From positions 336,802 through 400,801 of the forward strand of contig UCII01000012.1 in assembly GCA_900472485.1 (NCBI GenBank): a stretch of 64,000 nucleotides of DNA. The letters run 5' to 3'. This DNA is from Hyphomicrobiales bacterium (GTDB lineage Bacteria; Pseudomonadota; Alphaproteobacteria; Rhizobiales; Rhizobiaceae). The first letter of the stretch is position 1. Every line of letters begins with the position of its first letter. Shown here piece by piece: positions 43,656 to 52,396 of the stretch. Both the position numbers and the translations under genes were made by a program. Below the pieces are notes generated by a model. The model saw nothing but the letters and a program-made list of their open reading frames with translations. It did not search any database and was not told where the DNA came from.

Positions 43656-46001
43656 ATGGGCGTTGAAGGCATTGGTGCGCGCGTGGCGCGCAAGGAAGAC
43701 AAGCGATTTCTGACGGGCAAGGGGCGATACACCGACGATATGGTGGCGCCGGGCATGAAATATGCCTATTTCGTCCGTAGCCCGCATGCGCATGCGAAGA
43801 TCAAGAGCATCGATGCGTCGGCGGCACTTTCCATGCCGGGCGTGATCGGGGTGCTCGACGGCAAGCAGCTGCTTGATGATGGCATCGGCAATCTGATCTG
43901 CGGCTGGATGATTCATTCCCGCGACGGCTCGCCCATGAAGATGGGCGCCTGGCGGCCGCTGGCGGTCGATACCGTCCGCTATGTCGGCGATGCCGTCGCG
44001 ATCGTCGTTGCCGATAGTCTTGGCGAGGCACGCGATGCGGCTGAAGCCGTAACGGTCGATTATGAGGAGCTGCCTGCCGTCGTCGAGGCGGTTGACGCGC
44101 TGAAAGCCGGCGCACCGCAGATCCATCCAGAAGCGGCAAACAACCTGATTTTCGACTGGGAGCTTGGCGACGCGGCAGCGACCGACAAGGCGATCGCCGA
44201 GGCAGCCCATGTCACCGAAATCGAGATTCACAACAACAGGCTTTCGCCGAATGCCATGGAGCCGCGCGCCACGCTCGGCATCTATGATGCCGCCGAGGAC
44301 CATTATACCTGCTACACCACAAGCCAGAACCCGCATGTGGCCCGGCTCGTCATGAGCGCCTTCTATAATGTCGCGCCGGAAAACAAGCTGCGCGTCATCG
44401 CGCCGGATGTCGGGGGCGGCTTCGGTTCGAAGATCTATATCTATCCGGAAGAAATTGTCTGTCTCTGGGCATCGAAGAAGACCGGCGTGCCTGTGAAATG
44501 GACGGCTGACCGCACGGAAGCTTTCCTCACCGACGCGCATGGCCGCGACCATGTTTCCAAGGTCAAGATGGCTTTCGATGCGCAAAACCGCATGACGGCA
44601 CTGAAGGTTGATACGATCGCCAATCTCGGTGCCTATATGTCGCTCTTTTCCTCAGCCGTGCCAACCTATCTCTATGCGACGCTGCTGTCGGGCCAATATG
44701 CCATTCCGGCGATCCATGCCAATGTCCGCACGGTTTATACCAATACCGTGCCGGTCGACGCCTATCGCGGGGCAGGGCGGCCAGAGGCGACCTATCTGCT
44801 CGAGCGCACTGTGGAAACGGCGGCGCGCGAACTCGGCGTCTCACCGGCGGAGCTGAGAAGGATCAACTTCATCCGCTCCTTCCCGTATCAGACGCCCGTC
44901 ATCATGAATTACGACGCGGGCGACTATGAGGCTTCGCTCAACGCCGCCATGCAGCAGGCGGATTGGGCCGGCTTCCCGGCCCGCAAGGCAGAGGCCACCC
45001 GTCGCGGCATGAAGCGTGGCATTGGCATGAGCTGCTACATCGAAGCGTGCGGCATCGCGCCGTCGCAGGCGGTGGGGTCGCTCGGAGCAGGCGTCGGCCT
45101 TTGGGAGTCGGCTGAAGTGCGGGTGAATGCGGTCGGGACCATCGAAGTGCTCACCGGCTCGCACAGCCATGGGCAGGGGCATGAGACCACCTTCGCGCAG
45201 CTCGTCGCCGACCGGCTCGGCGTATCGATCGACAGCGTTTCCATCGTCCATGGCGATACCGACAAGGTGCAGATGGGTATGGGCACCTATGGTTCCCGCT
45301 CGGGCGCCGTCGGCATGTCCGCCGTCGTCAAGGCGCTCGACAAGGTCGAGGCGAAGGCAAAGAAGATCGCCGCGCATCTGATGGAGGCGGACGAAAGCGA
45401 TATCGTCATCGAGAATGGTGAGGTAAAGGTGGCGGGCACCGACAAGGCGCTGCCCTGGTTCCAGGTGGCGCTCGCCTCCTATACCGCCCACAATCTGCCC
45501 GCCGGCATGGAGCCGGGCCTGAAAGAAACCGCCTTCTACGATCCGGCGAACTTCACCTTCCCCGCCGGTTGCTACATCTGCGAGGTCGAGGTCGATCCGG
45601 AAACCGGCAAGACCGAGATCGTGCAGTTCGTCGCGGCCGACGACTTCGGCAATATCATCAATCCGATGATTGTCGAGGGACAGGTGCATGGCGGTATCGC
45701 GCAGGGAATCGGTCAGGCGCTTCTGGAAGGCGTGCATTACGATGAGAGCGGCCAGTTGCTGACGGCGAGTTTCATGGATTACACCATGCCGCGCGCCGAC
45801 GACCTGCCGTCCTTCCAGCTTTCGCATCAGAACACGCCGTGTCCGAACAATCCGCTGGGGATCAAGGGATGCGGCGAGGCAGGCGCCATCGGCTCGCCGC
45901 CGGCGCTGATCAACGCCATCACCGATGCCATCGGCAACAACAGGCTGACCATGCCGGCAACCCCGCTCAAGGTTTGGGAAGCGGCGCGGGCTACGGCCTG
46001 A
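43656..46001 (+). CDS. coxL: form II CO-dehydrogenase-like molybdopterin large subunit
   Basis: A 781-residue xanthine oxidase family catalytic subunit with a molybdopterin-cytosine-dinucleotide site. The active-site loop is AYRGAGRPEA (about residue 369), the form II signature, instead of AYxCSFR of genuine form I CO dehydrogenases. Other segments: GGGFGSKIYIYPEE (about 253-266), GSHSHGQGHETTFAQL (about 503-518) and GCGEAGAIGSPPALINA (about 738-754) with the catalytic Glu. GGAGG five bases before the ATG at 43656 decides the start over 43644. The natural substrate may be a purine, aldehyde or other heterocycle rather than CO. Confidence 0.92.
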   Translation: MGVEGIGARVARKEDKRFLTGKGRYTDDMVAPGMKYAYFVRSPHAHAKIKSIDASAALSMPGVIGVLDGKQLLDDGIGNLICGWMIHSRDGSPMKMGAWRPLAVDTVRYVGDAVAIVVADSLGEARDAAEAVTVDYEELPAVVEAVDALKAGAPQIHPEAANNLIFDWELGDAAATDKAIAEAAHVTEIEIHNNRLSPNAMEPRATLGIYDAAEDHYTCYTTSQNPHVARLVMSAFYNVAPENKLRVIAPDVGGGFGSKIYIYPEEIVCLWASKKTGVPVKWTADRTEAFLTDAHGRDHVSKVKMAFDAQNRMTALKVDTIANLGAYMSLFSSAVPTYLYATLLSGQYAIPAIHANVRTVYTNTVPVDAYRGAGRPEATYLLERTVETAARELGVSPAELRRINFIRSFPYQTPVIMNYDAGDYEASLNAAMQQADWAGFPARKAEATRRGMKRGIGMSCYIEACGIAPSQAVGSLGAGVGLWESAEVRVNAVGTIEVLTGSHSHGQGHETTFAQLVADRLGVSIDSVSIVHGDTDKVQMGMGTYGSRSGAVGMSAVVKALDKVEAKAKKIAAHLMEADESDIVIENGEVKVAGTDKALPWFQVALASYTAHNLPAGMEPGLKETAFYDPANFTFPAGCYICEVEVDPETGKTEIVQFVAADDFGNIINPMIVEGQVHGGIAQGIGQALLEGVHYDESGQLLTASFMDYTMPRADDLPSFQLSHQNTPCPNNPLGIKGCGEAGAIGSPPALINAITDAIGNNRLTMPATPLKVWEAARATA

Positions 46002-46021
46002 AACGAGAGGAGGATAGGACT

Positions 46022-46816
46022 ATGTATGCAACGAATTACCATCGCGCCTCCTCGGTCGACGAAGCCGTCAAGCTTCTGTCTGATGCCGACGAAGGCAAAT
46101 ATGTCTCCGGCGGCATGACGCTGATCGCCACCATGAAGCAGCGTCTGGCATCGCCGAGCGATCTCGTCGATCTCAGGCATATCCCCTCGATCAAGGGGAT
46201 ACGCGTCGATGGCCGCAGGGTCACGATCGGGGCGGCAACCACCCATGCGGAGGTCGCCTCTTCGGCCGCGATCCGTGCGGTCTGTCCGGCGCTCTGCGAC
46301 CTTGCCGGCATGATCGGCGACCCGCATGTCCGCCATATGGGCACGATCGGCGGGTCCGTTGCCAACAATGATCCGGCGGCGGATTATCCATCGGCAATGC
46401 TGGCGCTGAATGCCACCATCGTTACCGACCGGCGCCAGATCGCGGCCGACGACTTCTTCCGGGGCCTGTTCGAGACCGCGCTGGAAGGGGCGGAACTCAT
46501 TACCTCGATCGCCTTCGACGCGCCGGAAAGGGCTGGCTATGCCAAGTTCCCCAATCCGGCCTCGCGTTACGCGATGACGGGTGTCTTCGTCGCCAAGGGG
46601 GCAGGCGGCGTTCGTGTTGCCGTGACTGGCGCAGGCGCGGACGGCGTGTTCCGCCATTCTGATCTGGAGCAGGCGTTTGCGGCGAATTGGCTGCCGGATG
46701 CGGTTACCGGCGTGACAGTGGACCCATCGGCGCTGCTGTCCGACCTGCACGCCACGGCCGAATATCGCGCCAATCTGATCAAGGTCATGGCCAAGCGCGC
46801 CGTGGCTGCCGCCTAG
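46022..46816 (+). CDS. coxM: aerobic CO-dehydrogenase-type FAD-binding medium subunit
   Basis: A 264-residue FAD-binding subunit of the xanthine oxidase family. FAD motifs are KYVSGGMTLIATMKQRL (about 26-42, the GG-x-T-L phrase) and MGTIGGSVANNDPAADYP (about 105-122). The C-terminal CODH flavoprotein domain follows. GAGAGGAGG precedes the ATG. The order S-L-M is that of form II clusters. It ends with a stem-loop before hemA. Confidence 0.92.
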   Translation: MYATNYHRASSVDEAVKLLSDADEGKYVSGGMTLIATMKQRLASPSDLVDLRHIPSIKGIRVDGRRVTIGAATTHAEVASSAAIRAVCPALCDLAGMIGDPHVRHMGTIGGSVANNDPAADYPSAMLALNATIVTDRRQIAADDFFRGLFETALEGAELITSIAFDAPERAGYAKFPNPASRYAMTGVFVAKGAGGVRVAVTGAGADGVFRHSDLEQAFAANWLPDAVTGVTVDPSALLSDLHATAEYRANLIKVMAKRAVAAA

Positions 46817-46833
46817 ATTCGCCATGAACTAGC

Positions 46834-46864
46834 CCGGAGCGGCGGGGTTTACCCTCCGCTCCGG
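46834..46864 (+). terminator. stem-loop after coxM
   Basis: CCGGAGCGG (46834-46842) pairs perfectly with CCGCTCCGG (46856-46864). No clean T-run follows, so termination efficiency is uncertain, but it separates the cox cluster from hemA. Confidence 0.6.
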
Positions 46865-47032
46865 AGAGAGTGTTTCCAGCATGGTTTCGATTGTCAATTT
46901 GATGTGATTGGCTATTCTTGTCTGGAATTGTTCAAAATTAGGGGCCATTTGCCGCAGCGGGCGCGAAAGCAATGCGGAGGGGTTGACGTGTGAACCGGCA
47001 TTCTCGAAAACGGTCGCACGGTACTGGAGCAT

Positions 47033-48247
47033 ATGATGGATTTCGAAGCATTTTTTAAAGGCGAGCTGGACGGTCTTCACAATGAGGGTCGTTATCGGGT
47101 CTTCGCAGATCTCGAACGCCGCCGTGGCAATTTCCCCCGCGCTGTCAGACATACGGCCAATGGCCCGCAGGAAGTGACCGTCTGGTGCTCCAACGACTAT
47201 CTCGGCATGGGCCAGCATCCAAAAGTGATCGAGGCGATGAAGCAGGCGATCGATCACTGTGGCGCGGGTGCGGGAGGCACCCGGAATATTTCTGGCACCA
47301 ACCACTACCATGTTCTGCTCGAGCAGGAGCTCGCTGATCTGCACGGCAAGGAATCCGCGCTGATTTTCACCTCGGGCTACATCTCCAACTGGGCGACGCT
47401 CGGCACGCTCGGCGCGCGCATTCCCGGCCTCATCATCTTCTCGGATGCGCTCAACCATGCGTCGATGATCGAAGGCATCCGTTATGCGAAGTGCGACAAG
47501 GTCATCTGGAAGCATAACGATCTGCACGATCTCGAGACCAAGCTGAAGGCTGCCGATCCCAAGGCGCCGAAGCTGATCGCTTTCGAATCTGTCTATTCGA
47601 TGGATGGCGATATCGCCCCCATCAAGGAGATCTGCGATCTCGCCGACAAGTATGGCGCGATGACCTATCTCGACGAAGTGCATGCCGTCGGCATGTACGG
47701 CCCGCGCGGCGGCGGCATTGCCGAGCGCGAGGGATTGATGGATCGTCTGACCGTCATCGAAGGCACGCTTGGCAAGGCATTCGGCGTCATGGGCGGTTAC
47801 ATCGCTGCTTCCAGTGCGCTCTGCGATTTCATCCGGTCGTTTGCCTCCGGTTTCATCTTCACGACCTCGCTGCCCCCGGCTCTGGCTGCTGGTGCAGTCG
47901 CCTCGATCCAGCACCTCAAGGTCAGCCAGTTCGAGCGCATGCGCCATCAGGATCGCGTGCGCAAGCTGCGCGCCCAACTCGATGTATCAGGCATTCCGCA
48001 TATGCCGAATCCGAGCCATGTCGTGCCGGTCATGGTCGGCGATGCCGCCAAGTGCAAGTGGATTTCCGATCTGCTGCTCGACGCCGGCGTCTATGTCCAG
48101 CCGATCAACTATCCGACAGTGCCGAAGAAGACCGAGCGCCTGCGCATCACGCCGACGCCGCTGCATTCCGATGGCGATATCGAACAGCTGGTCGGCGCGC
48201 TGCATGCGCTCTGGTCGCGCTGTGCGCTCGCAAGGGCCGTCGCGTAA
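47033..48247 (+). CDS. hemA: 5-aminolevulinate synthase
   Basis: A 404-residue PLP enzyme making 5-aminolevulinate from glycine and succinyl-CoA, the first step of haem synthesis in alphaproteobacteria. Visible are GAGAGGTRNISGTNHYH (about 80-96), DEVHAVGMYGPRGGG (about 214-228) and the PLP lysine in EGTLGKAFGVMGGY (about 248). Length and start (MMDFEAFFKGELD) are standard. GGAG lies six bases before the ATG. A 216-base upstream region holds the promoter; an FNR/FixK box was sought but not convincingly found. Confidence 0.97.
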   Translation: MMDFEAFFKGELDGLHNEGRYRVFADLERRRGNFPRAVRHTANGPQEVTVWCSNDYLGMGQHPKVIEAMKQAIDHCGAGAGGTRNISGTNHYHVLLEQELADLHGKESALIFTSGYISNWATLGTLGARIPGLIIFSDALNHASMIEGIRYAKCDKVIWKHNDLHDLETKLKAADPKAPKLIAFESVYSMDGDIAPIKEICDLADKYGAMTYLDEVHAVGMYGPRGGGIAEREGLMDRLTVIEGTLGKAFGVMGGYIAASSALCDFIRSFASGFIFTTSLPPALAAGAVASIQHLKVSQFERMRHQDRVRKLRAQLDVSGIPHMPNPSHVVPVMVGDAAKCKWISDLLLDAGVYVQPINYPTVPKKTERLRITPTPLHSDGDIEQLVGALHALWSRCALARAVA

Positions 48248-48366
48248 GGGACGGCTTCCTCTCAGAGTCTGCTGCCGGGACACTGCGGGCTTCCGCCAAG
48301 AATTAAACAGCTGGCGAGCTAGGCGTGCTGTTTGGCCGCCATGAATCGTAAGTTTATGCTTACGCT

Positions 48367-49560
48367 TTACGCAGCTTTCTCCCGCTGGGCGACGAGCACG
48401 GCGGCACGGCTGCGTGCTTCTGCGTCCGCGGCAAAGACGGCATCCATGGTGTCGGCGCTGCCGGTTGCGATCATCTCGTCCATGACGGCTTCGGCAATAT
48501 CGGCCATTTCGAGAAAGCCAATGCGGCCATCCACGAAGGCGTGGAAGGCGATCTCCTCGGCCGCATTCATGATGGCGCCCTGAAGGCCGCCGCGCTCCAG
48601 CGCCGTGCGGGCAAGGCGCAGTGCCGGGAAGCGAACCTCGTCCGGCGCTTCGAAATCGAGCCGGGCGAGCTTGGCGAAATCCAGGCGGTCGACGCTAAGC
48701 TTGGTGCGGGCGGGATAGGTCAGCGCATAGCCGATGGCGGTGCGCATGTCGGGACAGCCGAGCTGCGCCAGAATGGAGCCGTCCGTATAGCCGACCATGG
48801 AATGAATGACGGATTGCGGGTGGACCACGACCTCGATCTGATCAGGGCGCACGTTGAACAGGTGCTTGGCCTCGATCATCTCCAGCGCCTTATTAAACAT
48901 GGAGGCGCTGCCGATCGAGATCTTGAAGCCCATCGACCAGTTGGGATGGGCGCGCGCGATTGCCGGCGTGACATTGGCCATCTGTTCGCGCGTCCAGGTG
49001 CGGAAGGGGCCGCCCGATGCGGTCAGGATGATGCGCTCCACCGCATGCTGCTGGTCGTCTTCCAGCGCCTGGAAAATGGCGCTGTGTTCGCTGTCGACCG
49101 GGATCAGCCGTCCCCCGCCTTCGGCAACGGCGCGCACGAAGAGATCGCCGGCGGAGACAAGGCATTCCTTGTTGGCGAGCGCAATATCGGCGCCCCGGCG
49201 GGCGGCGGCCAGCGTCGGCGCGAGACCGGCGGTGCCGACGATCGCCGCCATCGCCCAGTCGGACGGCATGGAGGCGGCTTCGATCAAGGCATTCTTGCCG
49301 GCGCCGACGGCAATGCCGGTGCCTGCAAGCGCATCCTTCAGATCCTGATAGCGCTCCTCATTGGCCGTCACCGCAAAAGCGGCGCCGCAGACCTTGGCCT
49401 GCTCGGCCAGCAGCTCGATATTGTCATGCCCGGTGATGGCGGCGATATCGAAGGCCTCACGTCCGCCCAGCTGGGCGATGACGTCGAGCGTATTCTGGCC
49501 GATGGAGCCGGTCGAACCCAATATCGTCAGGCGACGACGCGCCGTGCTGCCGGTGTTCAT
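48367..49560 (-). CDS. dxr: 1-deoxy-D-xylulose 5-phosphate reductoisomerase
   Basis: A 397-residue NADPH enzyme of the MEP pathway to isoprenoids, making methylerythritol 4-phosphate. NADPH loop ILGSTGSIGQNTLDVI (about 13-28), the motif LANKECLVSAGD (about 128-139) and metal/substrate part PVDSEHSAIFQ (about 154-164) are typical. VHPQSVIHSMVGYTDGSILA (about 242-261) completes the active site. Here dxr stands alone and converges with hemA. Normal length. Confidence 0.95.
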   Translation of the reverse strand: MNTGSTARRRLTILGSTGSIGQNTLDVIAQLGGREAFDIAAITGHDNIELLAEQAKVCGAAFAVTANEERYQDLKDALAGTGIAVGAGKNALIEAASMPSDWAMAAIVGTAGLAPTLAAARRGADIALANKECLVSAGDLFVRAVAEGGGRLIPVDSEHSAIFQALEDDQQHAVERIILTASGGPFRTWTREQMANVTPAIARAHPNWSMGFKISIGSASMFNKALEMIEAKHLFNVRPDQIEVVVHPQSVIHSMVGYTDGSILAQLGCPDMRTAIGYALTYPARTKLSVDRLDFAKLARLDFEAPDEVRFPALRLARTALERGGLQGAIMNAAEEIAFHAFVDGRIGFLEMADIAEAVMDEMIATGSADTMDAVFAADAEARSRAAVLVAQREKAA

Positions 49561-49758
49561 TCAGGTATCCGCATTTGCTGCTGTTCCCCATGGCTCTACA
49601 GGGGATTGCCCGAAGCGGCAAGTCCGGAGCCATGCAACTGCTCCTCCGCCGGTACACGCGAAAAGCGACCGTGTGAATTAGTCATATTTTTTTCAATCTC
49701 GATTGAACCAAATGCAAAGTGCTGCGTTTTCCGACCACTCGAATGCGGAGGGTCACGA

Positions 49759-50025
49759 ATGGTTTTCAAGGCGGCAACGTTTCACGGCATGGAGCTCTAT
49801 CTGGAAAACGAGCAGGCCAGGCGCTCGGCGCTGGAATCCGCCGTTGCCAATGCGCTCGCCGTTGCCGGCGGAATCGATGCTTCCGATGTCACCGTGATTG
49901 CCGCAGGCCAGGAAATCCGCCTGCACGGTTCGGTCGCGACCTATCAGGAGGTGAAGCGGGCGACCGCGGTTGCGGAATCCATTCCTGGCGTGCGACTGGT
50001 GAGGAACAGGATCGCGGTGGGGTGA
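49759..50025 (+). CDS. small BON-domain protein
   Basis: An 88-residue protein that consists essentially of one BON domain. ALESAVANALAVAGGIDASD-type start (key phrase VANALAVAGGIDAS at about 29-42), the central ITVIAAGQEIRLHGSVATYQ-like strand (GQEIRLHGSVATYQE at about 50-64) and the end ATAVAESIPGVRLVRNRI (about 69-86) match BON domains, which bind phospholipids. No signal peptide, so cytoplasmic, unlike OsmY. GGAGG lies upstream of the ATG at 49759. Divergent from dxr with a 198-base gap. Confidence 0.82.
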   Translation: MVFKAATFHGMELYLENEQARRSALESAVANALAVAGGIDASDVTVIAAGQEIRLHGSVATYQEVKRATAVAESIPGVRLVRNRIAVG

Positions 50026-50100
50026 TGTTCGTGTTTTAAACTCACGTTCATACGACACCCGATAGGCCTCACGATAGGACGATCACATATGAGCGAAAGC

Positions 50101-50124
50101 TCCTTCTCCCCTAGGGGAGAAGGC
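50101..50124. repeat. short intergenic palindrome (RIME-like)
   Basis: CCTTCTCCCCTAGGGGAGAAGG, a near-perfect palindrome with core CTTCTCCCC/GGGGAGAAG (50103-50122), lies between the BON gene and the lysozyme inhibitor gene. Same family as 16619 and 56241. Confidence 0.6.
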
Positions 50125-50198
50125 GGATGCGGGAACGGCTTCACTTCATATAAACTTGCCCTGGGCTCACGGGGCACTCCGTGCTCGGGGTGAAGCGA

Positions 50199-50657
50199 AT
50201 GAAAAAGATCATGGTAGCCGCCGCAATGTTGGGCATCCTCGCCGCCACAAGCGCCTCTGCGCAAGATCATCCCACAACATTCCGCGAATTCGCCTCCAAT
50301 CCCGCTGCGAGCGCCGCCTTCAAGGCGATGGCGCAGGGGCATCGGCTGCCGGATTGGATCTACGGAAAGACCGTCGAATCCCCCCGGCATGAGATCATGT
50401 TCGGCGGAGACAAGGTCTATGTCATGAGCGCCTGCAAGCAACATGATTGCGGCTCGGAGCAGATCGCCGTGATGTACGATCCCGGCAAGAAGATCATGTA
50501 TGGCGTGCTGCTAGTCGCCGATCCTGAGACCAGGGCGGAAAGGCTGACATGGATGAACCTCGGCGGCGGCAATGAAACGATCGATGGCAGGACGATTTTA
50601 TATGCGGCGCTGACGGGCAGCTTGGGGAATCATCCGGATGCGTTTGATTATAAGTGA
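50199..50657 (+). CDS. Ivy family C-type lysozyme inhibitor
   Basis: A 152-residue periplasmic protein. A signal peptide covers residues 1-23 (KKIMVAAAMLGILAATSASA). The conserved loop SACKQHDCGSEQIAVMYDP (about 72-90) contains the CKxHDC motif whose His blocks the lysozyme active site in Ivy proteins. It would protect against host or protist lysozyme and may control lytic transglycosylases. The ATG at 50199 starts the signal peptide; GTG at 50181 and 50190 are in frame but less fitting. It stands alone, downstream of a RIME-like palindrome. Confidence 0.85.
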   Translation: MKKIMVAAAMLGILAATSASAQDHPTTFREFASNPAASAAFKAMAQGHRLPDWIYGKTVESPRHEIMFGGDKVYVMSACKQHDCGSEQIAVMYDPGKKIMYGVLLVADPETRAERLTWMNLGGGNETIDGRTILYAALTGSLGNHPDAFDYK

Positions 50658-50733
50658 GTTGGCAGCCAAAAGGTGAGCTTCGATATGCTTTCGGGCCAAG
50701 TTTTGGTGTGGTCGACAATAAGTCGAGGTGCAT

Positions 50734-51246
50734 TCAGGTTGCATTCTGAAGTAGGTAGGTGGTTTGTTTTTGAGCCGCAAGAATTGCAGCTCTTAAGGTC
50801 GTTATACAAAGCACGACTTGGTCAAGCGGCTCTAAATCTGAGATTTTTGCGGATTTCCCGTTCTTCTTCTGGCGATATAGTGCTGCAAAGGTATCATTAA
50901 TTATGCTTCGATCAGTTGAGTGGAAACTAGCGTAAAAGTTCTTCGCCTCGACTTCGGTTAGCTTGGCATCGATAGTGTGAGCAAATTTATTGCGGATCCT
51001 TGCTAAGGTCTTCAGCGGCGTTGCCAACCTCGGATCAATCCCGAGCGCTATCAATAAGTTCACCTTCTGGTCGTACGTCAACTTCATGTCATACAGGGCG
51101 GTTGCGTCGAGAAAAGTCAAACGGAAGACTTCCTCCATCTCGCTTTCAACCACTATGGCCCCTTTGATTACCGCCTGGAATGGATCTAGAGCGGCCATCA
51201 TCTCAAAAAAATCCGGGTCACTAAGTCGCTTTAATTGCTTTGCCAT
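50734..51246 (-). CDS. uncharacterised protein, HEPN/MltR-like, downstream gene of an accessory pair
   Basis: A 170-residue all-helical protein. The first part has VVESEMEEVFRLTFLD and DQKVNLLIALGIDPRLA, followed by LKTLARIRNKFAHT (about residues 81-94). RNKFAH is an R-x4-H motif of the kind found at the active site of HEPN ribonucleases, and the layout also resembles MltR/DUF4145-like proteins. The function is not known; toxin-like RNase activity is possible. GC is clearly lower than in neighbouring genes. The start overlaps the end of the upstream gene by 26 bases, so the two are co-translated. Confidence 0.6.
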   Translation of the reverse strand: MAKQLKRLSDPDFFEMMAALDPFQAVIKGAIVVESEMEEVFRLTFLDATALYDMKLTYDQKVNLLIALGIDPRLATPLKTLARIRNKFAHTIDAKLTEVEAKNFYASFHSTDRSIINDTFAALYRQKKNGKSAKISDLEPLDQVVLCITTLRAAILAAQKQTTYLLQNAT

Positions 51247-51922
51247 AATTTCTTTTCTTGGCGTCTTTGGCTGCTGATGAAACCTTATCTTTGTCTCTCC
51301 TCAACCAAGGTTCGTTACCGTTGAGTTTGCTTCTTGGTCCTGAATTCAGAATCGCCTCAAACGCGTCGTTTACGTGCAAATCTGTTATCGCGAGGGCAGC
51401 GCTCCAATCTGTCTGGTCGTTCGACTGAAACCTTGTTGAGAACACATCCGGCCAGGCTCGAATTAGACGATTGCCCCACTTGCTACTGTTATGCTTCAGC
51501 ACATTTGCGAGAAGATGCACGCGTTCAAGATGCTGGCCGATCATGATGCCGTTTTCTTTGGCGCGATCGATCAAGTTGGGATGCCCAGGCTCCGTTGTGT
51601 GGCAATAAATTCGTATTGTTCGCTCCCAATAGTGATAGATTGCGAGCACGAAAGCCTTGCGCAACTCCACCACTGCCTCGGCCGATTCTTCCAAGTCCAT
51701 CTCCAGAAGCGTTTCGCGATCCCAAAGGAGATACCCGTCCTCATCTCTCTCTCCAATCCATTTGCCACCATTATCTAATGAATGTTTATATTCCATCAGT
51801 TCGGCCTGGATCGCCTCCTTCTTTCGAAGGACACCGACCATGGCTGAGTCAAAGCTTTCCTTAAAGACCTGCAAGCCTTTTTCGAAACGATAACCGAGTA
51901 TATTGAACGGAATTGGTGCCAT
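51221..51922 (-). CDS. uncharacterised protein, upstream gene of an accessory pair
   Basis: A 233-residue, mostly helical, soluble protein that I do not recognise. The N-terminal part has charged helices with WIGERDEDGYLLWDRETLLE. A central helix LRKAFVLAIYHYWERTIRIY is followed by ERVHLLANVLKHNSSKW (about residues 133-149), whose N-x-L-K-H is similar to motifs in some abortive-infection or HEPN-related families. The C-terminal tail is Lys/Asp-rich. It overlaps the 170-residue gene, is AT-rich, and is the first of the pair, about 275 bases from a tRNA-Arg. Function inferred only loosely as defence or toxin-antitoxin. Confidence 0.6.
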   Translation of the reverse strand: MAPIPFNILGYRFEKGLQVFKESFDSAMVGVLRKKEAIQAELMEYKHSLDNGGKWIGERDEDGYLLWDRETLLEMDLEESAEAVVELRKAFVLAIYHYWERTIRIYCHTTEPGHPNLIDRAKENGIMIGQHLERVHLLANVLKHNSSKWGNRLIRAWPDVFSTRFQSNDQTDWSAALAITDLHVNDAFEAILNSGPRSKLNGNEPWLRRDKDKVSSAAKDAKKRNYGKAIKAT

Positions 51923-52197
51923 GAAATTGCGTCCCTTAAAATCAAGAAACCACTATCTCTTTGCGAGAGTTTTTTAATAAAAAAACAATCATAGATACTA
52001 GATCGCGTCAAATCACCTTAGCCCGCAAGATGCTTCGCAACTTAGGCGACCGTCGTAACGTATCCCTCACGCTATTGATTTCATGTCCCAACCGAGCGCC
52101 ACGGAATCCCCACTAACGTCAGAAAATGCCAGGAAATGCTGGTAAATCGGTGGCGCACGAAAATGAGCCAAGAACGACACTGAGTGCTTGAAAATAA
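51923..52197. other. AT-rich gap between tRNA-Arg and the accessory pair
   Basis: This 275-base stretch lies directly downstream of the 3' end of the tRNA. It contains a T/A-rich block (51970-51990), probably the promoter region of the accessory pair, but no gene. I found no complete integrase frame and no second copy of the tRNA 3' end. Confidence 0.5.
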
Positions 52198-52274
52198 TGG
52201 TGATCTCGACGCGATTCGAACGCGTGACCCTCAGATTAGGAATCTGATGCTCTATCCTGCTGAGCTACGAGACC
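52198..52274 (-). tRNA. tRNA-Arg (anticodon CCT)
   Basis: On the minus strand the sequence folds as a full cloverleaf. The acceptor stem is GGTCTCG/CGAGATC (one G-T pair). The D arm includes GCTCAGCAGGATAGAGC, the anticodon stem is TCAGA/TCTGA with loop TTCCTAA (anticodon CCT, codon AGG), and the T arm includes GTTCGAATC. Discriminator A and an encoded CCA complete it. The 3' halves of tRNA-Arg genes are common integration sites. Confidence 0.96.
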
Positions 52275-52396
52275 ACTCGGCATGATCCATACAAAAGCAA
52301 AGGCCCGAAGCCAAGCCTTTTTGCGTCGTGGAGACAAACTGTCTTGAGCGCGCACCCCGCGCGGCTTTGATGGCTGCGCGGGGCTTCGAAGAAGCC

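Noticed and set aside
46890..46925. Possible FNR/FixK anaerobox upstream of hemA (TTGAT followed by a TTGG)
   Set aside because: The right half does not match ATCAA, so the site fails the TTGAT-N4-ATCAA consensus.
50650..52200. Attachment-site duplication of the tRNA-Arg 3' end
   Set aside because: I looked for a second copy of the tRNA 3' end to the left of the accessory genes and found none; no integrase gene either.
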